Shown in pieces: positions 52,025 to 60,748 of a DNA stretch of 64,000 nt. Location of the stretch: the NCBI GenBank assembly GCA_965232455.1, contig OZ246981.1:5022001-5086000 (forward strand), written 5' to 3'. Every line of letters begins with the position of its first letter. Position 1 is the first letter of the stretch. Below the pieces are notes generated by a model. The model ran no database searches. It was not told the DNA's origin and saw only the letters and a list, made by a program, of their open reading frames with translations. The DNA comes from JBFGFX01 sp965232455 (GTDB lineage Bacteria > Pseudomonadota > Gammaproteobacteria > Steroidobacterales > Woeseiaceae). A program made the position numbers and the translations under genes.

Positions 52025-52131
52025 CTAGGGCCTGTTAACCCCATGCGAGTCGTCCCCGCCGGTCCTCGCGCCTTGATTGGCGCCATTTGCGGCTCAACAG
52101 GGATCACTCGCATGGGGTTAACGGGCCCTAG
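52025..52131. repeat. 107-bp inverted-repeat element of the CTAGGGCC family
   Basis: Arms of 26 bp at 52025-52050 and 52106-52131 match with one mismatch; each begins CTAGGGCC(T/C)GTTAACCCCATG. The 55-bp core is GC-rich with no gene. The right arm contains the TAG stop of the DUF2845 gene. Related single or imperfect copies lie at 7527-7545, 28400-28436 and 52747-52763, with shorter GGCCCTAG remnants at 21894-21901 and 24482-24489. Confidence 0.8.
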
Positions 52132-52529
52132 TGCTTGTCGTCGTCGATATATCCGTATCCCATGGTGCGAATCGACGTGAGGATGCCGCCCTCGAACACC
52201 AGTTGGCGCATCAGCTTCCTCGGCCCGAAGTTGAACAGCATTTCGGTGACGAGAACCTCCTGTTGGAAGTGTCCGTAGCTCTGTGGGTGGCGATGGCGAT
52301 TGGTAATCACCACCCGCCTGCCGTACTGGTATGAGCGGATGACGTAGCCGATATCTCTCACGGACACCGGCTCGCCGCACAAACGGATGACTTCGGCGAC
52401 GTGCATGCCGTCTTTGATAATTCGAGATTTGCAGCGAAACGCGTGCGCCGGATCGCTGACGGTCAACAGCAACAGCCCGGCGACGATCGTTGCGCCTAGC
52501 GTTTTGCGTGTCCTGTCGGTCGTCCGCAT
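52128..52529 (-). CDS. DUF2845 family exported protein
   Basis: 133 residues from the ATG at 52529 (an ATG at 52565 is possible). A signal peptide (TLGATIVAGLLLLTVSDPAHA) is followed by FRCKSRIIKDGMHVAEVIRLCGEPVSVRDIGY, the typical DUF2845 pattern with a conserved Cys pair (FRC ... LCGEP). These small periplasmic proteins have unknown function. The stop codon lies in the 52025-52131 element. Divergent from gshA. Confidence 0.85.
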   Translation of the reverse strand: MRTTDRTRKTLGATIVAGLLLLTVSDPAHAFRCKSRIIKDGMHVAEVIRLCGEPVSVRDIGYVIRSYQYGRRVVITNRHRHPQSYGHFQQEVLVTEMLFNFGPRKLMRQLVFEGGILTSIRTMGYGYIDDDKH

Positions 52530-52746
52530 ATTGAGGAGCAAGGAATTCGTTCGGGAACGTGCCATTGTAGGCAATAAGCGGGTCTTTCGCACGATTGCGG
52601 GCCAATTCTCAATCGTACGGCGCGGTTCCGCAAAGTCCGGATCGCCATAAGCGGCCCGGCGTAAACAATTCAAGCTTCGGTTGCGGCGCCGTCTGTGCAT
52701 TGGAAGTCTGCCGGAGCGCCTGTATAGTCCGCACACTATCGTCAGG

Positions 52747-52763
52747 CTAGGGCCTGTTAACCC
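52747..52763 (+). repeat. Single CTAGGGCC-family copy upstream of gshA
   Basis: CTAGGGCCTGTTAACCC matches the left arm of the 52025-52131 element base for base over 17 positions. It lies 15 bases before the gshA start, so it is in or near the 5' leader. No inverted partner is adjacent. Confidence 0.7.
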
Positions 52764-52778
52764 TAAGGACCTGCACCA

Positions 52779-54347
52779 TTGGACACGTCATTTGACGAGA
52801 GACTGAAAGCGCTCGCCGAAAGCGCTCCCGTGGATGTCCTGCGCGGCGGCCGCAAAGGGGTCGAGAAAGAGTCCCTGCGCGTCAGCACCGATGGCACCTT
52901 GTCCCAGAAATCGCACCCGGCCGCTTTGGGCTCGGCGCTCACGAACGAGTACATTACGACTGATTTCTCCGAAGCCCTGCTCGAATTCGTCACGCCGGCT
53001 TTTGCAAACACCTGGGAGACTCTCCGGTTCCTCTGCGACATCCACCAGTTCACCTACGCCAACCTGGACGATGAGCTGTTGTGGGCGTCCAGCATGCCCT
53101 GCCTTATCATGCCGGACGGCGACATTCCTCTGGCCCGCTACGGGGACTCGAACGTCGGCCGGATGAAAACGATCTATCGGCGGGGTTTGGGTCACCGCTA
53201 TGGCCGGGCCATGCAGACGATCGCCGGCCTGCACTTCAATTATTCGGTCCCGGAGTCCTTCTGGGCGATCTATCAGGATCTGGAGAAAAGCAAACACGAC
53301 GCCGACGCGTTCAGGTCGCATGCCTACCTCGGTTTGATCCGGAATTTCAGACGATTTGGTTGGCTTGTGCTTTATCTGTTCGGCGCATCGCCGGCCGTTT
53401 GCAAGTCTTTTGCCGCCGGCAGCGACGCGGGGTTGGCCGAGTTCGACAGGGAGACTCTCTACGAGCCATTTGCAACGTCTCTCAGGATGAGCGATCTGGG
53501 CTATAGCAACAAGACGCAGGCAAGCATCAATATCTCGCTCAACGATCTCGAAGAGTACATTCGCGGCCTCAGCGCGGCAATCGACACCCCGGAACCCGAT
53601 TACGAGAAGTTTGGTCTGGTGGTGGACGGCGAGTACCAGCAGTTGAGTTTGAATAAACTGCAGATCGAGAACGAATACTACAGCTCGATCCGGCCCAAGC
53701 GCGTTGCGCGCTCGGGCGAGCGACCAACGTCGGCGCTATGCCGCGGCGGCGTCGAGTACATCGAGATCCGTTCGCTCGATCTTGGCCTTTTTGACCCCGT
53801 GGGAATCAATCAAAACACCATGCGTTTCATGGAGGCATTCCTGCTTTACTGCCTGTTTTGTGACAGTCCTCCGCTCGACGATGCGGGTTGGGACGAGGTC
53901 AATGCAAATCACGCCGGCGTCGCAAAACGCGGCCGGGACCCCGAACTCAAACTTCGGCGCGGCGGATCCCGGGTTGCGTTGCGCGACTGGGCCAACGAAA
54001 TCGTCCGCGGCGTGCAGCAGGTCGCGGACATGATCGACGGAGGCAGCGAGCACCAGGACTATCGTCAGGCCGTCGATGCCCAGATGCTGCTGGTCAACGA
54101 TCCTGAAGCAACGCCGTCGGCGAGGATTCTGCAGGAACTCAGGGAACGGAAAATGGGTTTCTTTAGATTTGCGTTACGGTGTGCCGAGAAGCACAAGGAA
54201 TACTTTGCAGCGCTGGCGCCGTTGGGAGAAGACCGATTGGCGATGTTCGAGAAGGAGGCCGCAGAATCGTTGCTGCGCCAGCGGCAAATCGAGGCAAGCG
54301 ATGAGATAAGCTTTGCGGACTATCTCGCTAACTATTACGCTTCCTGA
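52779..54347 (+). CDS. gshA: Glutamate-cysteine ligase
   Basis: 522 residues beginning at a TTG. Makes gamma-glutamylcysteine, the first step of glutathione synthesis. The N-terminal GGRKGVEKESLRVSTDGTLSQKSHPAALGSAL and ITTDFSEALLEFVTP match E. coli GshA closely, as do AGLHFNYSVP and RSLDLGLFDPVGI. A plain class I proteobacterial GCL. Neither gshB nor a fused domain is in the window. Confidence 0.96.
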   Translation: MDTSFDERLKALAESAPVDVLRGGRKGVEKESLRVSTDGTLSQKSHPAALGSALTNEYITTDFSEALLEFVTPAFANTWETLRFLCDIHQFTYANLDDELLWASSMPCLIMPDGDIPLARYGDSNVGRMKTIYRRGLGHRYGRAMQTIAGLHFNYSVPESFWAIYQDLEKSKHDADAFRSHAYLGLIRNFRRFGWLVLYLFGASPAVCKSFAAGSDAGLAEFDRETLYEPFATSLRMSDLGYSNKTQASINISLNDLEEYIRGLSAAIDTPEPDYEKFGLVVDGEYQQLSLNKLQIENEYYSSIRPKRVARSGERPTSALCRGGVEYIEIRSLDLGLFDPVGINQNTMRFMEAFLLYCLFCDSPPLDDAGWDEVNANHAGVAKRGRDPELKLRRGGSRVALRDWANEIVRGVQQVADMIDGGSEHQDYRQAVDAQMLLVNDPEATPSARILQELRERKMGFFRFALRCAEKHKEYFAALAPLGEDRLAMFEKEAAESLLRQRQIEASDEISFADYLANYYAS

Positions 54348-54353
54348 CGCGGC

Positions 54354-55253
54354 TCAGTCCGGCAGCGGTTCGCCGGTAGCGTAAGCATGAGCGCGATGCA
54401 GTTCCTGCATGCGCACGGTCAAATCGCCCGGCTTTCCGTTCCCGATCGTCCTGCCGTCGGCCTCGAGGACCGGCGTCAACTCCCCCATCGTGCCGGTGGT
54501 GAAGACCTCGCTTGCCGTGTAAAGCTCGGTAAGCGAAATATTCTTTTCGGCCGCCGCGACATTCTCCCGATCGGCGATGTCGAGGATCATTCTGCGCGTC
54601 AAGCCCGGCAGGCAGGCGTCAGCGAACGGTGTAAGCAATAGGCCGTCGCGCACGACAAACAAATTGGTATCGTTCGTCTCGGAAACGAAGCCGTTTACGT
54701 CGAGCATTATGGCGCTGTCGACACCCGCGACGTTCGCCTCGATTGCGGCGAGAATGTTGTTGAGAAGGTTGTTGTGGTGGATCTTGGAATCGAGGCATTG
54801 CGGGGTGTTGCGCCGGACCGACGCCGTGATGACGCGAATTCCCGAGTCCGAATAGACGGGCGGCTTCCATTCGGCAAGCACGATCAGACTGCAGCCGGCC
54901 TGATTCAAACGCGGATTCATCCCTGACGTGATTTTCTCTCCGCGCGTCAACGTCAGTCGGATATGCGTATCGTCTCGCATGCCGTTCGCTTCGAGCGTCT
55001 GAAATATCGCGTCTCGGACGGTGTCGGAATCGGGGACGCCGGCGAAAGCGAGCGCCTTGGCGGAGTGTTGTAGGCGTTCCAAATGACCGTCCAGGGCGGC
55101 AATGCGGCCGCGATAGACGCGCAGGCCTTCCCAGACCGCGTCGCCTCCCTGGACGACGCTGTCGAACACCGACACTTTGGCGTCGTTTCTCGGCAGCAGT
55201 TTGCCGTTGACGTAGATCAGTACGTCTTGATTTCGGGGGTCCACCAAAGCCAC
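54354..55253 (-). CDS. Branched-chain/D-amino-acid aminotransferase-like protein (PLP class IV)
   Basis: 299 residues. Fold-type IV marks: YVNGKLLPRNDAKVSVFDSVVQGGDAVWEGLRVYRG, the PLP lysine in SKIHHNNLLNNILAAIEA (Lys-Ile-His-His in place of the usual K-T/S-NY), GFVSETNDTNLFVV and TTGTMGELTPV. The active-site Lys is kept. Substrate, branched-chain or other, is unclear. Twelve bases downstream of a sulfotransferase-like gene; from memory, plant proteins fuse these two domains, which suggests a joint function. Confidence 0.85.
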   Translation of the reverse strand: MALVDPRNQDVLIYVNGKLLPRNDAKVSVFDSVVQGGDAVWEGLRVYRGRIAALDGHLERLQHSAKALAFAGVPDSDTVRDAIFQTLEANGMRDDTHIRLTLTRGEKITSGMNPRLNQAGCSLIVLAEWKPPVYSDSGIRVITASVRRNTPQCLDSKIHHNNLLNNILAAIEANVAGVDSAIMLDVNGFVSETNDTNLFVVRDGLLLTPFADACLPGLTRRMILDIADRENVAAAEKNISLTELYTASEVFTTGTMGELTPVLEADGRTIGNGKPGDLTVRMQELHRAHAYATGEPLPD

Positions 55254-55265
55254 GTATCAACTCCT

Positions 55266-55985
55266 TTAGCCGCGAATTGCGTGCGAATACAGCTTATCGT
55301 AGTAGGGACTGCATTCGTCCAACAAGCTTCTCAGGGATTCGGGAAAACTTGCTTTGGCCCGGTAGCTTTGAAATCCGGTGCTCTTGTGGACCGACTCGTA
55401 CCAGTGCTTGGCCCAAATGCCGTCCGACTTGTGGGGCCCCGCCGACCAGCTGAGCATCTCGTCGCCGAACGGAACGTCGAGCGCCGCGCACAACCGGTGC
55501 AACACGCGCTTCGGGGCCAGCAGCAGCTCGCGCGCGTCCACGACTACCGGTGTTTTACCGGCCCGTCGGAGATTTCGGAAGAGCTGCCACTGGGTTGCGA
55601 GCCCGGTATCCGCAAGACCCGCGTCCGGGAGCTGCACGGTCAATGACGGCAGCATGTCCCTGGGGTCACGAATCAGGAAGACGTTCTCGGTCCGGTCCAT
55701 GAATCGCAGGTCCATATCGACGAGGTGATGAGCCATCTGCTTCATGAACAGGATTTTCTTGTCCGCCGCGTAATTCGCGCCAAGGAGTTTTCGCATGACG
55801 GCATTACCGTCACAGTTGACGGCGGCCAACACCTCTTCTCGTCCCGGATGATCCGCGCCGGTCGTACGCAAGTAGTGTCCGTAAAGAGGCTCGTCGACGA
55901 CCAGGGTGTCCTCCCGTTCCGCAAAACTGTACATGAGCGCTGTGGATACGTTGCGTGGGCCTGACCACAAACAGATGTGTTTCAT
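55266..55985 (-). CDS. Sulfotransferase-like P-loop protein
   Basis: 239 residues from the ATG at 55985. The N-terminal LWSGPRNVSTALMYSFAER matches the 5'-phosphosulfate loop of a sulfotransferase subfamily beginning SGPRNVSTA; VFLIRDPRDMLPSLTVQLPDAG is the 3'-phosphate-binding region. Substrate unknown. Its pairing with the aminotransferase gene downstream mirrors the domain order, sulfotransferase then aminotransferase, of the plant fusion proteins as I recall them. Confidence 0.82.
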   Translation of the reverse strand: MKHICLWSGPRNVSTALMYSFAEREDTLVVDEPLYGHYLRTTGADHPGREEVLAAVNCDGNAVMRKLLGANYAADKKILFMKQMAHHLVDMDLRFMDRTENVFLIRDPRDMLPSLTVQLPDAGLADTGLATQWQLFRNLRRAGKTPVVVDARELLLAPKRVLHRLCAALDVPFGDEMLSWSAGPHKSDGIWAKHWYESVHKSTGFQSYRAKASFPESLRSLLDECSPYYDKLYSHAIRG

Positions 55986-56172
55986 ACACTGACTCTCAAC
56001 TACCGGCGGTCGCTGCAATCCGACGCCGCGCTGATCTTAGTCGAACGACGGCTTGTCGTGATCTGCCGTTTCCAGCCGCCCCGCGGACTGTGCTCCCGTT
56101 CACAGTTCGCCTCATTCGGGCTGTGCAAACTGATTGATTTAACTAAAATTGCCGGGTCGGAAGTGTTCGCAA

Positions 56173-56805
56173 ATGCTTCCATTCGTGGAGTTAGCGTTGT
56201 TCAAGACTTTTATTTTTGGCGTCATCATCGGAATCGGGGCAGCCGGTGCCTTGCTGTATTTTGTGCCCGCCGTCGATCAGGGTCGCGAGCGCTCGATTAT
56301 CTCCGTCCAGGCAAATGGTGGCAATCGCGAGGCGTTCCACGTCAATCTGCCCACGGACCGAATATTTTCGGGACGGTCGGGAGCCGGTGAAGCGTTTCCA
56401 GCGGGCGCAAACTGGCCCGAGTCCCTGGAAGTCACGAACGCGCAGGCCGAGTTGTTCAAGGTCCGAAATGAGGCGGAGCAGGTTGTGGGCGTCGCCAGCC
56501 GTATCTCCGCCGACGACGATCAACCCTTCGTCGAGTGGGTCTTGCACATGCCGGCGCGAGGGACGCTTTATCTGATCCTGGAGAGCAGCCCGACGGCGGC
56601 CGGAAATCGCACCGGCAGCCTACACGCCGGCAGCCGCGAGTTCGCCGATCTTCGAGGCTCGGTTGTCGAGCGGTATCAGGCGGAGCCCGGCGGTGAGGGG
56701 GAATACTCGACGGGGCGACTCGAACTCGTCACGGTGCTGGTCGGGCCGGACGCCCCGCCGACGTCGTTCGCCGAAGACGAGCCAGCGACGGAGGGTGGGG
56801 GATGA
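56173..56805 (+). CDS. Membrane-anchored protein of unknown function (first of a paralogous pair)
   Basis: 210 residues from the ATG at 56173; start uncertain because a TTG at 56149 is in frame. One N-terminal transmembrane helix (FKTFIFGVIIGIGAAGALLYFVPAVD), then a periplasmic domain with NLPTDRIF, VVGVASRISADDD, WVLHMPARGTLYLILE. The phrase W-hxhPxRGTLY is shared with the next gene, so the two are paralogues. Family not recognised. Ends with an ATGA overlap with its partner. Confidence 0.65.
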   Translation: MLPFVELALFKTFIFGVIIGIGAAGALLYFVPAVDQGRERSIISVQANGGNREAFHVNLPTDRIFSGRSGAGEAFPAGANWPESLEVTNAQAELFKVRNEAEQVVGVASRISADDDQPFVEWVLHMPARGTLYLILESSPTAAGNRTGSLHAGSREFADLRGSVVERYQAEPGGEGEYSTGRLELVTVLVGPDAPPTSFAEDEPATEGGG

Positions 56806-57506
56806 AGTACCTGATTTCACTGCTCGTCGGCATCGTTTCGGGTGTCGCGTTGTTTTTAGCCGCTCTGTATTTCAACCCGTTTGGCGCCAGTCAGTCCGTT
56901 TCACCGCTGGCGGTCAGCAGCCAGCGGCAGCTGAGCCTCAATTTCACCGGTGTGCCGTCCGAGTCGGTGCTGTATACGAACAGCGGTGAGTCCGCCGCAA
57001 TTCCGTATCCGGAGAAGACGGCCGAACTCTGGGAATCGACGGTGCGCCAGAGCAGAATTGCGGCCGTAGAGCTTCACAACGGCCGCGGCGAACCGATCGG
57101 TGTCGGTATCAAGTTTTCGTCCGACTCGGAGGATACGCAAGTATTGAACTCCCTGGCTATCGTCGACAGCGCCTGGCACATATACATACCCGGACGGGGC
57201 ACTCTATTCGTAGACCAGCGTGAGAACTACTGGTCCTATTTACGTGACGTCATCATCAAGGCCCGCTGGAACTCCGCGGACAACTGGCGCGGCGCATGGA
57301 ACCGCGTTATGACGAGCGGCCCAAACGCCATCGGCACCGCGCGGGTGAGGGGCGGAAACGGTGAGTTCGCCGGTATAGAGTCAGAGGCCGTCGAATCATT
57401 GCAGGCGACGGCCTACTCGGTGAAAAGGGGGCCGGTGTCGATGCACGGCAGTCTGGCAATCACTTTGCCGGATGCGCGTTCTCCGCAGACAGCGCAGCAA
57501 AACTGA
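56802..57506 (+). CDS. Membrane-anchored protein of unknown function (second of a paralogous pair)
   Basis: 234 residues. Transmembrane helix at 3-24 (YLISLLVGIVSGVALFLAAL), periplasmic domain with SLNFTGVPSESVLYTNSGE, EPIGVGIKFSSDSED, WHIYIPGRGTLFVDQRENYW. Same plan as the preceding protein: N-terminal anchor, then a shared GVxxxxxSD and xIPGRGTLF/MPARGTLY region. No catalytic motif. Convergent with the reductase gene, 18 bases away. Confidence 0.65.
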   Translation: MKYLISLLVGIVSGVALFLAALYFNPFGASQSVSPLAVSSQRQLSLNFTGVPSESVLYTNSGESAAIPYPEKTAELWESTVRQSRIAAVELHNGRGEPIGVGIKFSSDSEDTQVLNSLAIVDSAWHIYIPGRGTLFVDQRENYWSYLRDVIIKARWNSADNWRGAWNRVMTSGPNAIGTARVRGGNGEFAGIESEAVESLQATAYSVKRGPVSMHGSLAITLPDARSPQTAQQN

Positions 57507-57524
57507 TCGACGCGGCTGGTCGAC

Positions 57525-58748
57525 TCAGCGGACGCTCTCCATATCTTTTAGCGCGATCGCCGGATCCGCGAGAACCTCCGGCTCGATGACCGCGCGCTCC
57601 GCGATGAGTTTTTTCGATTGCATGAAATCGCGCGGTTGGTTGACGGCGTCAATCGCGATCAGGCGGCCGTTTTTCAGATACAAACACGAGAAGGCCGACG
57701 TTGCGGGATCACCGCGAATGACGACTTCGTCATGACCCTCCGAAAGCCCCACGATCTGCAGCTTCAAGTCGTATTGATCCGACCAGAACCAGGGCACCTG
57801 AGCATACTCGCTAAGCTGCCCGCACAGATTGGCGGCGGCGGTCTTGGCCTGCTCCAGGGCGTTGTGTACCGATTCGAGCCGAACGTCCCGGCCAAGCAAC
57901 CGATTCGGGTGATAGGTGCAGTCACCCACTGCGAATATGTCCGGGTCTGAGGTTTGACAGCTGCAATCAACCACGATCCCGTTGTTCACCGCGAGATCCG
58001 CCTCTGCCGCAAGCGCCGTGTTGGGTTCGACGCCGACGCCGATTACAATGAAATCAGCGGCAATCCGATCGCCGCCGCCGGTCTGCACGGCCGACACGTG
58101 TCCATCGCCGAGGAACGCCTCGACACAGGTCGACAGCAGCAGCTTCACGCCGTGCTTTCGATGCGCGTCTTCGTAGAACGCCGAAACCTGAGGCGATACA
58201 ACTCTGCTCATGACCCGGTCCATGGCCTCGATGACCGTAACCTGGACGCCTAGCGTCGCCGCGACGGCGGCAACTTCGAGGCCGATGTACCCGGCTCCGA
58301 CAATCGCGAGGCGCCTTGCGTCCTTGAGCGACGCCCGAATCCCGTCGACGTCGGCGATGGTGCGCAGATAGAAAATGCCGGCAAGATCGACGCCCGGCAA
58401 ATCGACGCGCCGCGGCTGCGCTCCCACGGCCAGAACGAGTTTGTCGTAGGCGATTTCCTTGCCGGAATCGATGAGCACGCATTTCTGTTTTCTGTCGATA
58501 CGCGTCACTCGCGCGTCGAGCAGCACGCGAGTTGTGTCGTCGTCGTAAAAGCTTTCCGGCTTGAAAAACAGACGTTCGGCGGCCAGTTCGCCCGCCAGAT
58601 ACTTCTTGGAAAGCGGCGGGCGCTGATACGGCAGCCAGGGTTCGTCACCCACGAGCGTGATTCGCCCCTCGAACTTGTGCTGCTTTAACGACGCCACTAC
58701 CTGGCCGGCCGCGTGACCGGCGCCCACTATCACAATTTCATTTGGCAT
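57525..58748 (-). CDS. FAD/NAD-dependent ferredoxin reductase-type oxidoreductase
   Basis: 407 residues. FAD loop IVIVGAGHAAGQVVASL, RPPLSKKYLAGE, NAD loop LAIVGAGYIGLEVAAVAATLGVQVTVIEA, VNNGIVVDCSCQTSDPDIFAVGDC (FAD-binding Asp). The layout matches BphA4/rhodocoxin-type reductases that pass electrons from NAD(P)H to a 2Fe-2S ferredoxin for oxygenases or P450 enzymes. No ferredoxin or oxygenase gene is next to it; an SDR gene precedes it on the same strand by 27 bases. Confidence 0.92.
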   Translation of the reverse strand: MPNEIVIVGAGHAAGQVVASLKQHKFEGRITLVGDEPWLPYQRPPLSKKYLAGELAAERLFFKPESFYDDDTTRVLLDARVTRIDRKQKCVLIDSGKEIAYDKLVLAVGAQPRRVDLPGVDLAGIFYLRTIADVDGIRASLKDARRLAIVGAGYIGLEVAAVAATLGVQVTVIEAMDRVMSRVVSPQVSAFYEDAHRKHGVKLLLSTCVEAFLGDGHVSAVQTGGGDRIAADFIVIGVGVEPNTALAAEADLAVNNGIVVDCSCQTSDPDIFAVGDCTYHPNRLLGRDVRLESVHNALEQAKTAAANLCGQLSEYAQVPWFWSDQYDLKLQIVGLSEGHDEVVIRGDPATSAFSCLYLKNGRLIAIDAVNQPRDFMQSKKLIAERAVIEPEVLADPAIALKDMESVR

Positions 58749-58775
58749 AAAAGATCGCTCTTCGGATACGGTTGC

Positions 58776-59546
58776 CTACATCGCACTAACGCCACCGTCA
58801 AGCAATAGCTCGGCGCCGGTCATGAAATTCGATTCGTCCGACGCCAGATAGAGAACGGCGAACGCGACGTCGTCGGGATGGCCGATCCGCCCAAGCGGAA
58901 TCTGTCGTTTGAGCTTTCTGACCGTCTCGTTCTTGTCGGACGATTTGGCCATGCCGTCCAGTATCGGGGTGTCGACAAATGCAGGATGTACCGAGTTACA
59001 GCGAATTCCGTTGGCGGAGCGCGCGCAGTGCAGAGCGACCGATTTGCTCAGATGCCGGACCGCCGCCTTGGCGGAATTGTAGGCGGCCAGGTTGTGGCCC
59101 GCGATGATGCCGGATACCGAGGAGATGTTCACGATAGAGCCGCCGCCGCTCTTTGCCATTATCGGGATCGCGTATTTGCAGCCGAGGAATACGCTGTCCA
59201 GATCGACGGCGTGAACCCTGCGCCAGGACGCAAGCGATTCCTCCTCGACGCTGGCCATGGAACCGATGCCGGCGTTATTCACCAGGACGCTCAGTCCCCC
59301 GAGTTCATCGTCCGCAAACTCGAGTGTCTTCCGCCAAGCGTCTTCGTTGGTGACGTCCTGCACACGCGCCGTCGCGCGGCCGGGATGCTCCCGATTTATT
59401 CGTTCGGCCTGTTCGCGGACACCTTTTTCGTTGATATCCGTGAGCAGGACCGTCGCTCCCTCCATCGCGAGACGCGACGCGATCGCCGCGCCAAGGCCCT
59501 GCGCCGCGCCGGTGATCAGAGCGATTTTGTCCTCTACTCGTCCCAT
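58776..59546 (-). CDS. Short-chain dehydrogenase/reductase
   Basis: 256 residues from the ATG at 59546. TGAAQGLGAAIA (cofactor loop), NNAGIG, NISSVSGIIAGHNLAAYNSAKAA (Ser-Tyr-Lys catalytic residues), and HPAFVDTPIL. Asp in LLTDINE at the end of beta-2 favours NAD over NADP. Classical SDR; substrate unknown. Co-directional with the ferredoxin-reductase-like gene, and divergent from the quinone oxidoreductase gene. Confidence 0.92.
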   Translation of the reverse strand: MGRVEDKIALITGAAQGLGAAIASRLAMEGATVLLTDINEKGVREQAERINREHPGRATARVQDVTNEDAWRKTLEFADDELGGLSVLVNNAGIGSMASVEEESLASWRRVHAVDLDSVFLGCKYAIPIMAKSGGGSIVNISSVSGIIAGHNLAAYNSAKAAVRHLSKSVALHCARSANGIRCNSVHPAFVDTPILDGMAKSSDKNETVRKLKRQIPLGRIGHPDDVAFAVLYLASDESNFMTGAELLLDGGVSAM

Positions 59547-59734
59547 CTGTTTACACCGTGTGTGCCGGCAAGCGTCCGGATTCACAATTTTACAAAACGT
59601 ATGTGCGGATTAAGGCACAGCCAGCATTCTACGACGTTGCCTCGAACATCGACAGTTACGCCCGGCAGGGGGTGTCCGTCGTTTTTTACGTCGACCTTGG
59701 TTATGCTTGGTGCCGCATTGATCGGGGGTGGGAA

Positions 59735-60715
59735 ATGACAAATACGCACGCGATTCGGATTCGTGAATTCGGCGGACCGGAGGTTCTGGAATACGTCGAG
59801 GTGGAATTGCCCGAACCGAAGGCCGGCGAGGCAACCATCCGGCACACGGCGATCGGTTTGAATTTCATCGACACGTATCACCGGACAGGCCTGTATCCGA
59901 TGGACCTGCCCGCCGGTTTGGGCAGCGAGGCGGCGGGCATCGTCGAGGCGGTTGCTGCGGACGTCGACGTCGTCAAGCCCGGCGACCGGGTGGTTTACAC
60001 CGGACGGCCCGCCGACGCCTATTCCGAACGGCGCAACTTTCCGGCTGCGCAGCTCGTGCCGATCCCGGAAGCGGTGAGCGACGAGGTCGCGGCAGCGGCT
60101 TTACTCAAGGGATTGACCGCATGGTATTTGTTACGACGCAGTTATCCCGTACAGGCCGGAGATCCCGTTCTGCTGTATGCCGCGGCCGGCGGCGTTGGTT
60201 CAATCGCCAGTCAATGGGCCAAGCACCTCGGTGCGGTGACGATCGGTGTCGTCAGTACGGACGCCAAAGCCGAGCTTGCTCTGGCGCAGGGCTGTTCACA
60301 CGTCATTATGGCCGGCAGCGACGATATTCCCGCGCAGGTTCGTGCGCTGACCAATGGAGAAGGTGTCGCTGCGGCCTACGACTCGGTTGGCAGGGACACG
60401 TTCTTCACGTCACTGGATTCGTTGCGGCCGCACGGTGTCATGGTGACCTTCGGCAACGCGTCCGGCCCGGTCGAGCCGTTTGCGCCCGCTGAACTCGCCA
60501 AACGCCATTCCCTGTACGTCACTCGACCGGTGTTATTCGATTTCATCGATACGCGCGAGCGGCTCCTCGAAGCGTCCGCGGAACTGTTCGGCGTTCTGGC
60601 CAGCGGCGCCGTCGAGATCAGCGTCAATCAGCGGTACCCTCTGACCGAGGCCGCACAGGCGCACCGCGATCTCGAAGCCCGAAAAACCACCGGTTCCACC
60701 GTGCTTCTGCCGTAA
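59735..60715 (+). CDS. NADPH:quinone oxidoreductase (zinc-independent MDR family)
   Basis: 326 residues from the ATG at 59735, which has GGTGGGAA upstream; an upstream extension to 59558 is not conserved. HAIRIREFGGPEVLEYVEVELPEPK, GLNFIDTYHRTGLYP and YAAAGGVGSIASQWAKHLGA match QOR-type quinone reductases; structural zinc cysteines are absent, as expected. Probable detoxifying quinone reductase. Confidence 0.93.
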   Translation: MTNTHAIRIREFGGPEVLEYVEVELPEPKAGEATIRHTAIGLNFIDTYHRTGLYPMDLPAGLGSEAAGIVEAVAADVDVVKPGDRVVYTGRPADAYSERRNFPAAQLVPIPEAVSDEVAAAALLKGLTAWYLLRRSYPVQAGDPVLLYAAAGGVGSIASQWAKHLGAVTIGVVSTDAKAELALAQGCSHVIMAGSDDIPAQVRALTNGEGVAAAYDSVGRDTFFTSLDSLRPHGVMVTFGNASGPVEPFAPAELAKRHSLYVTRPVLFDFIDTRERLLEASAELFGVLASGAVEISVNQRYPLTEAAQAHRDLEARKTTGSTVLLP

Positions 60716-60748
60716 CCGGCTTCTTGCCGTGAGTTCCGGCGAATCCGG

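Noticed and set aside
59558..59734. 59-residue N-terminal extension of the quinone oxidoreductase
   Set aside because: Not family-like, and a good ribosome-binding site precedes the ATG at 59735.
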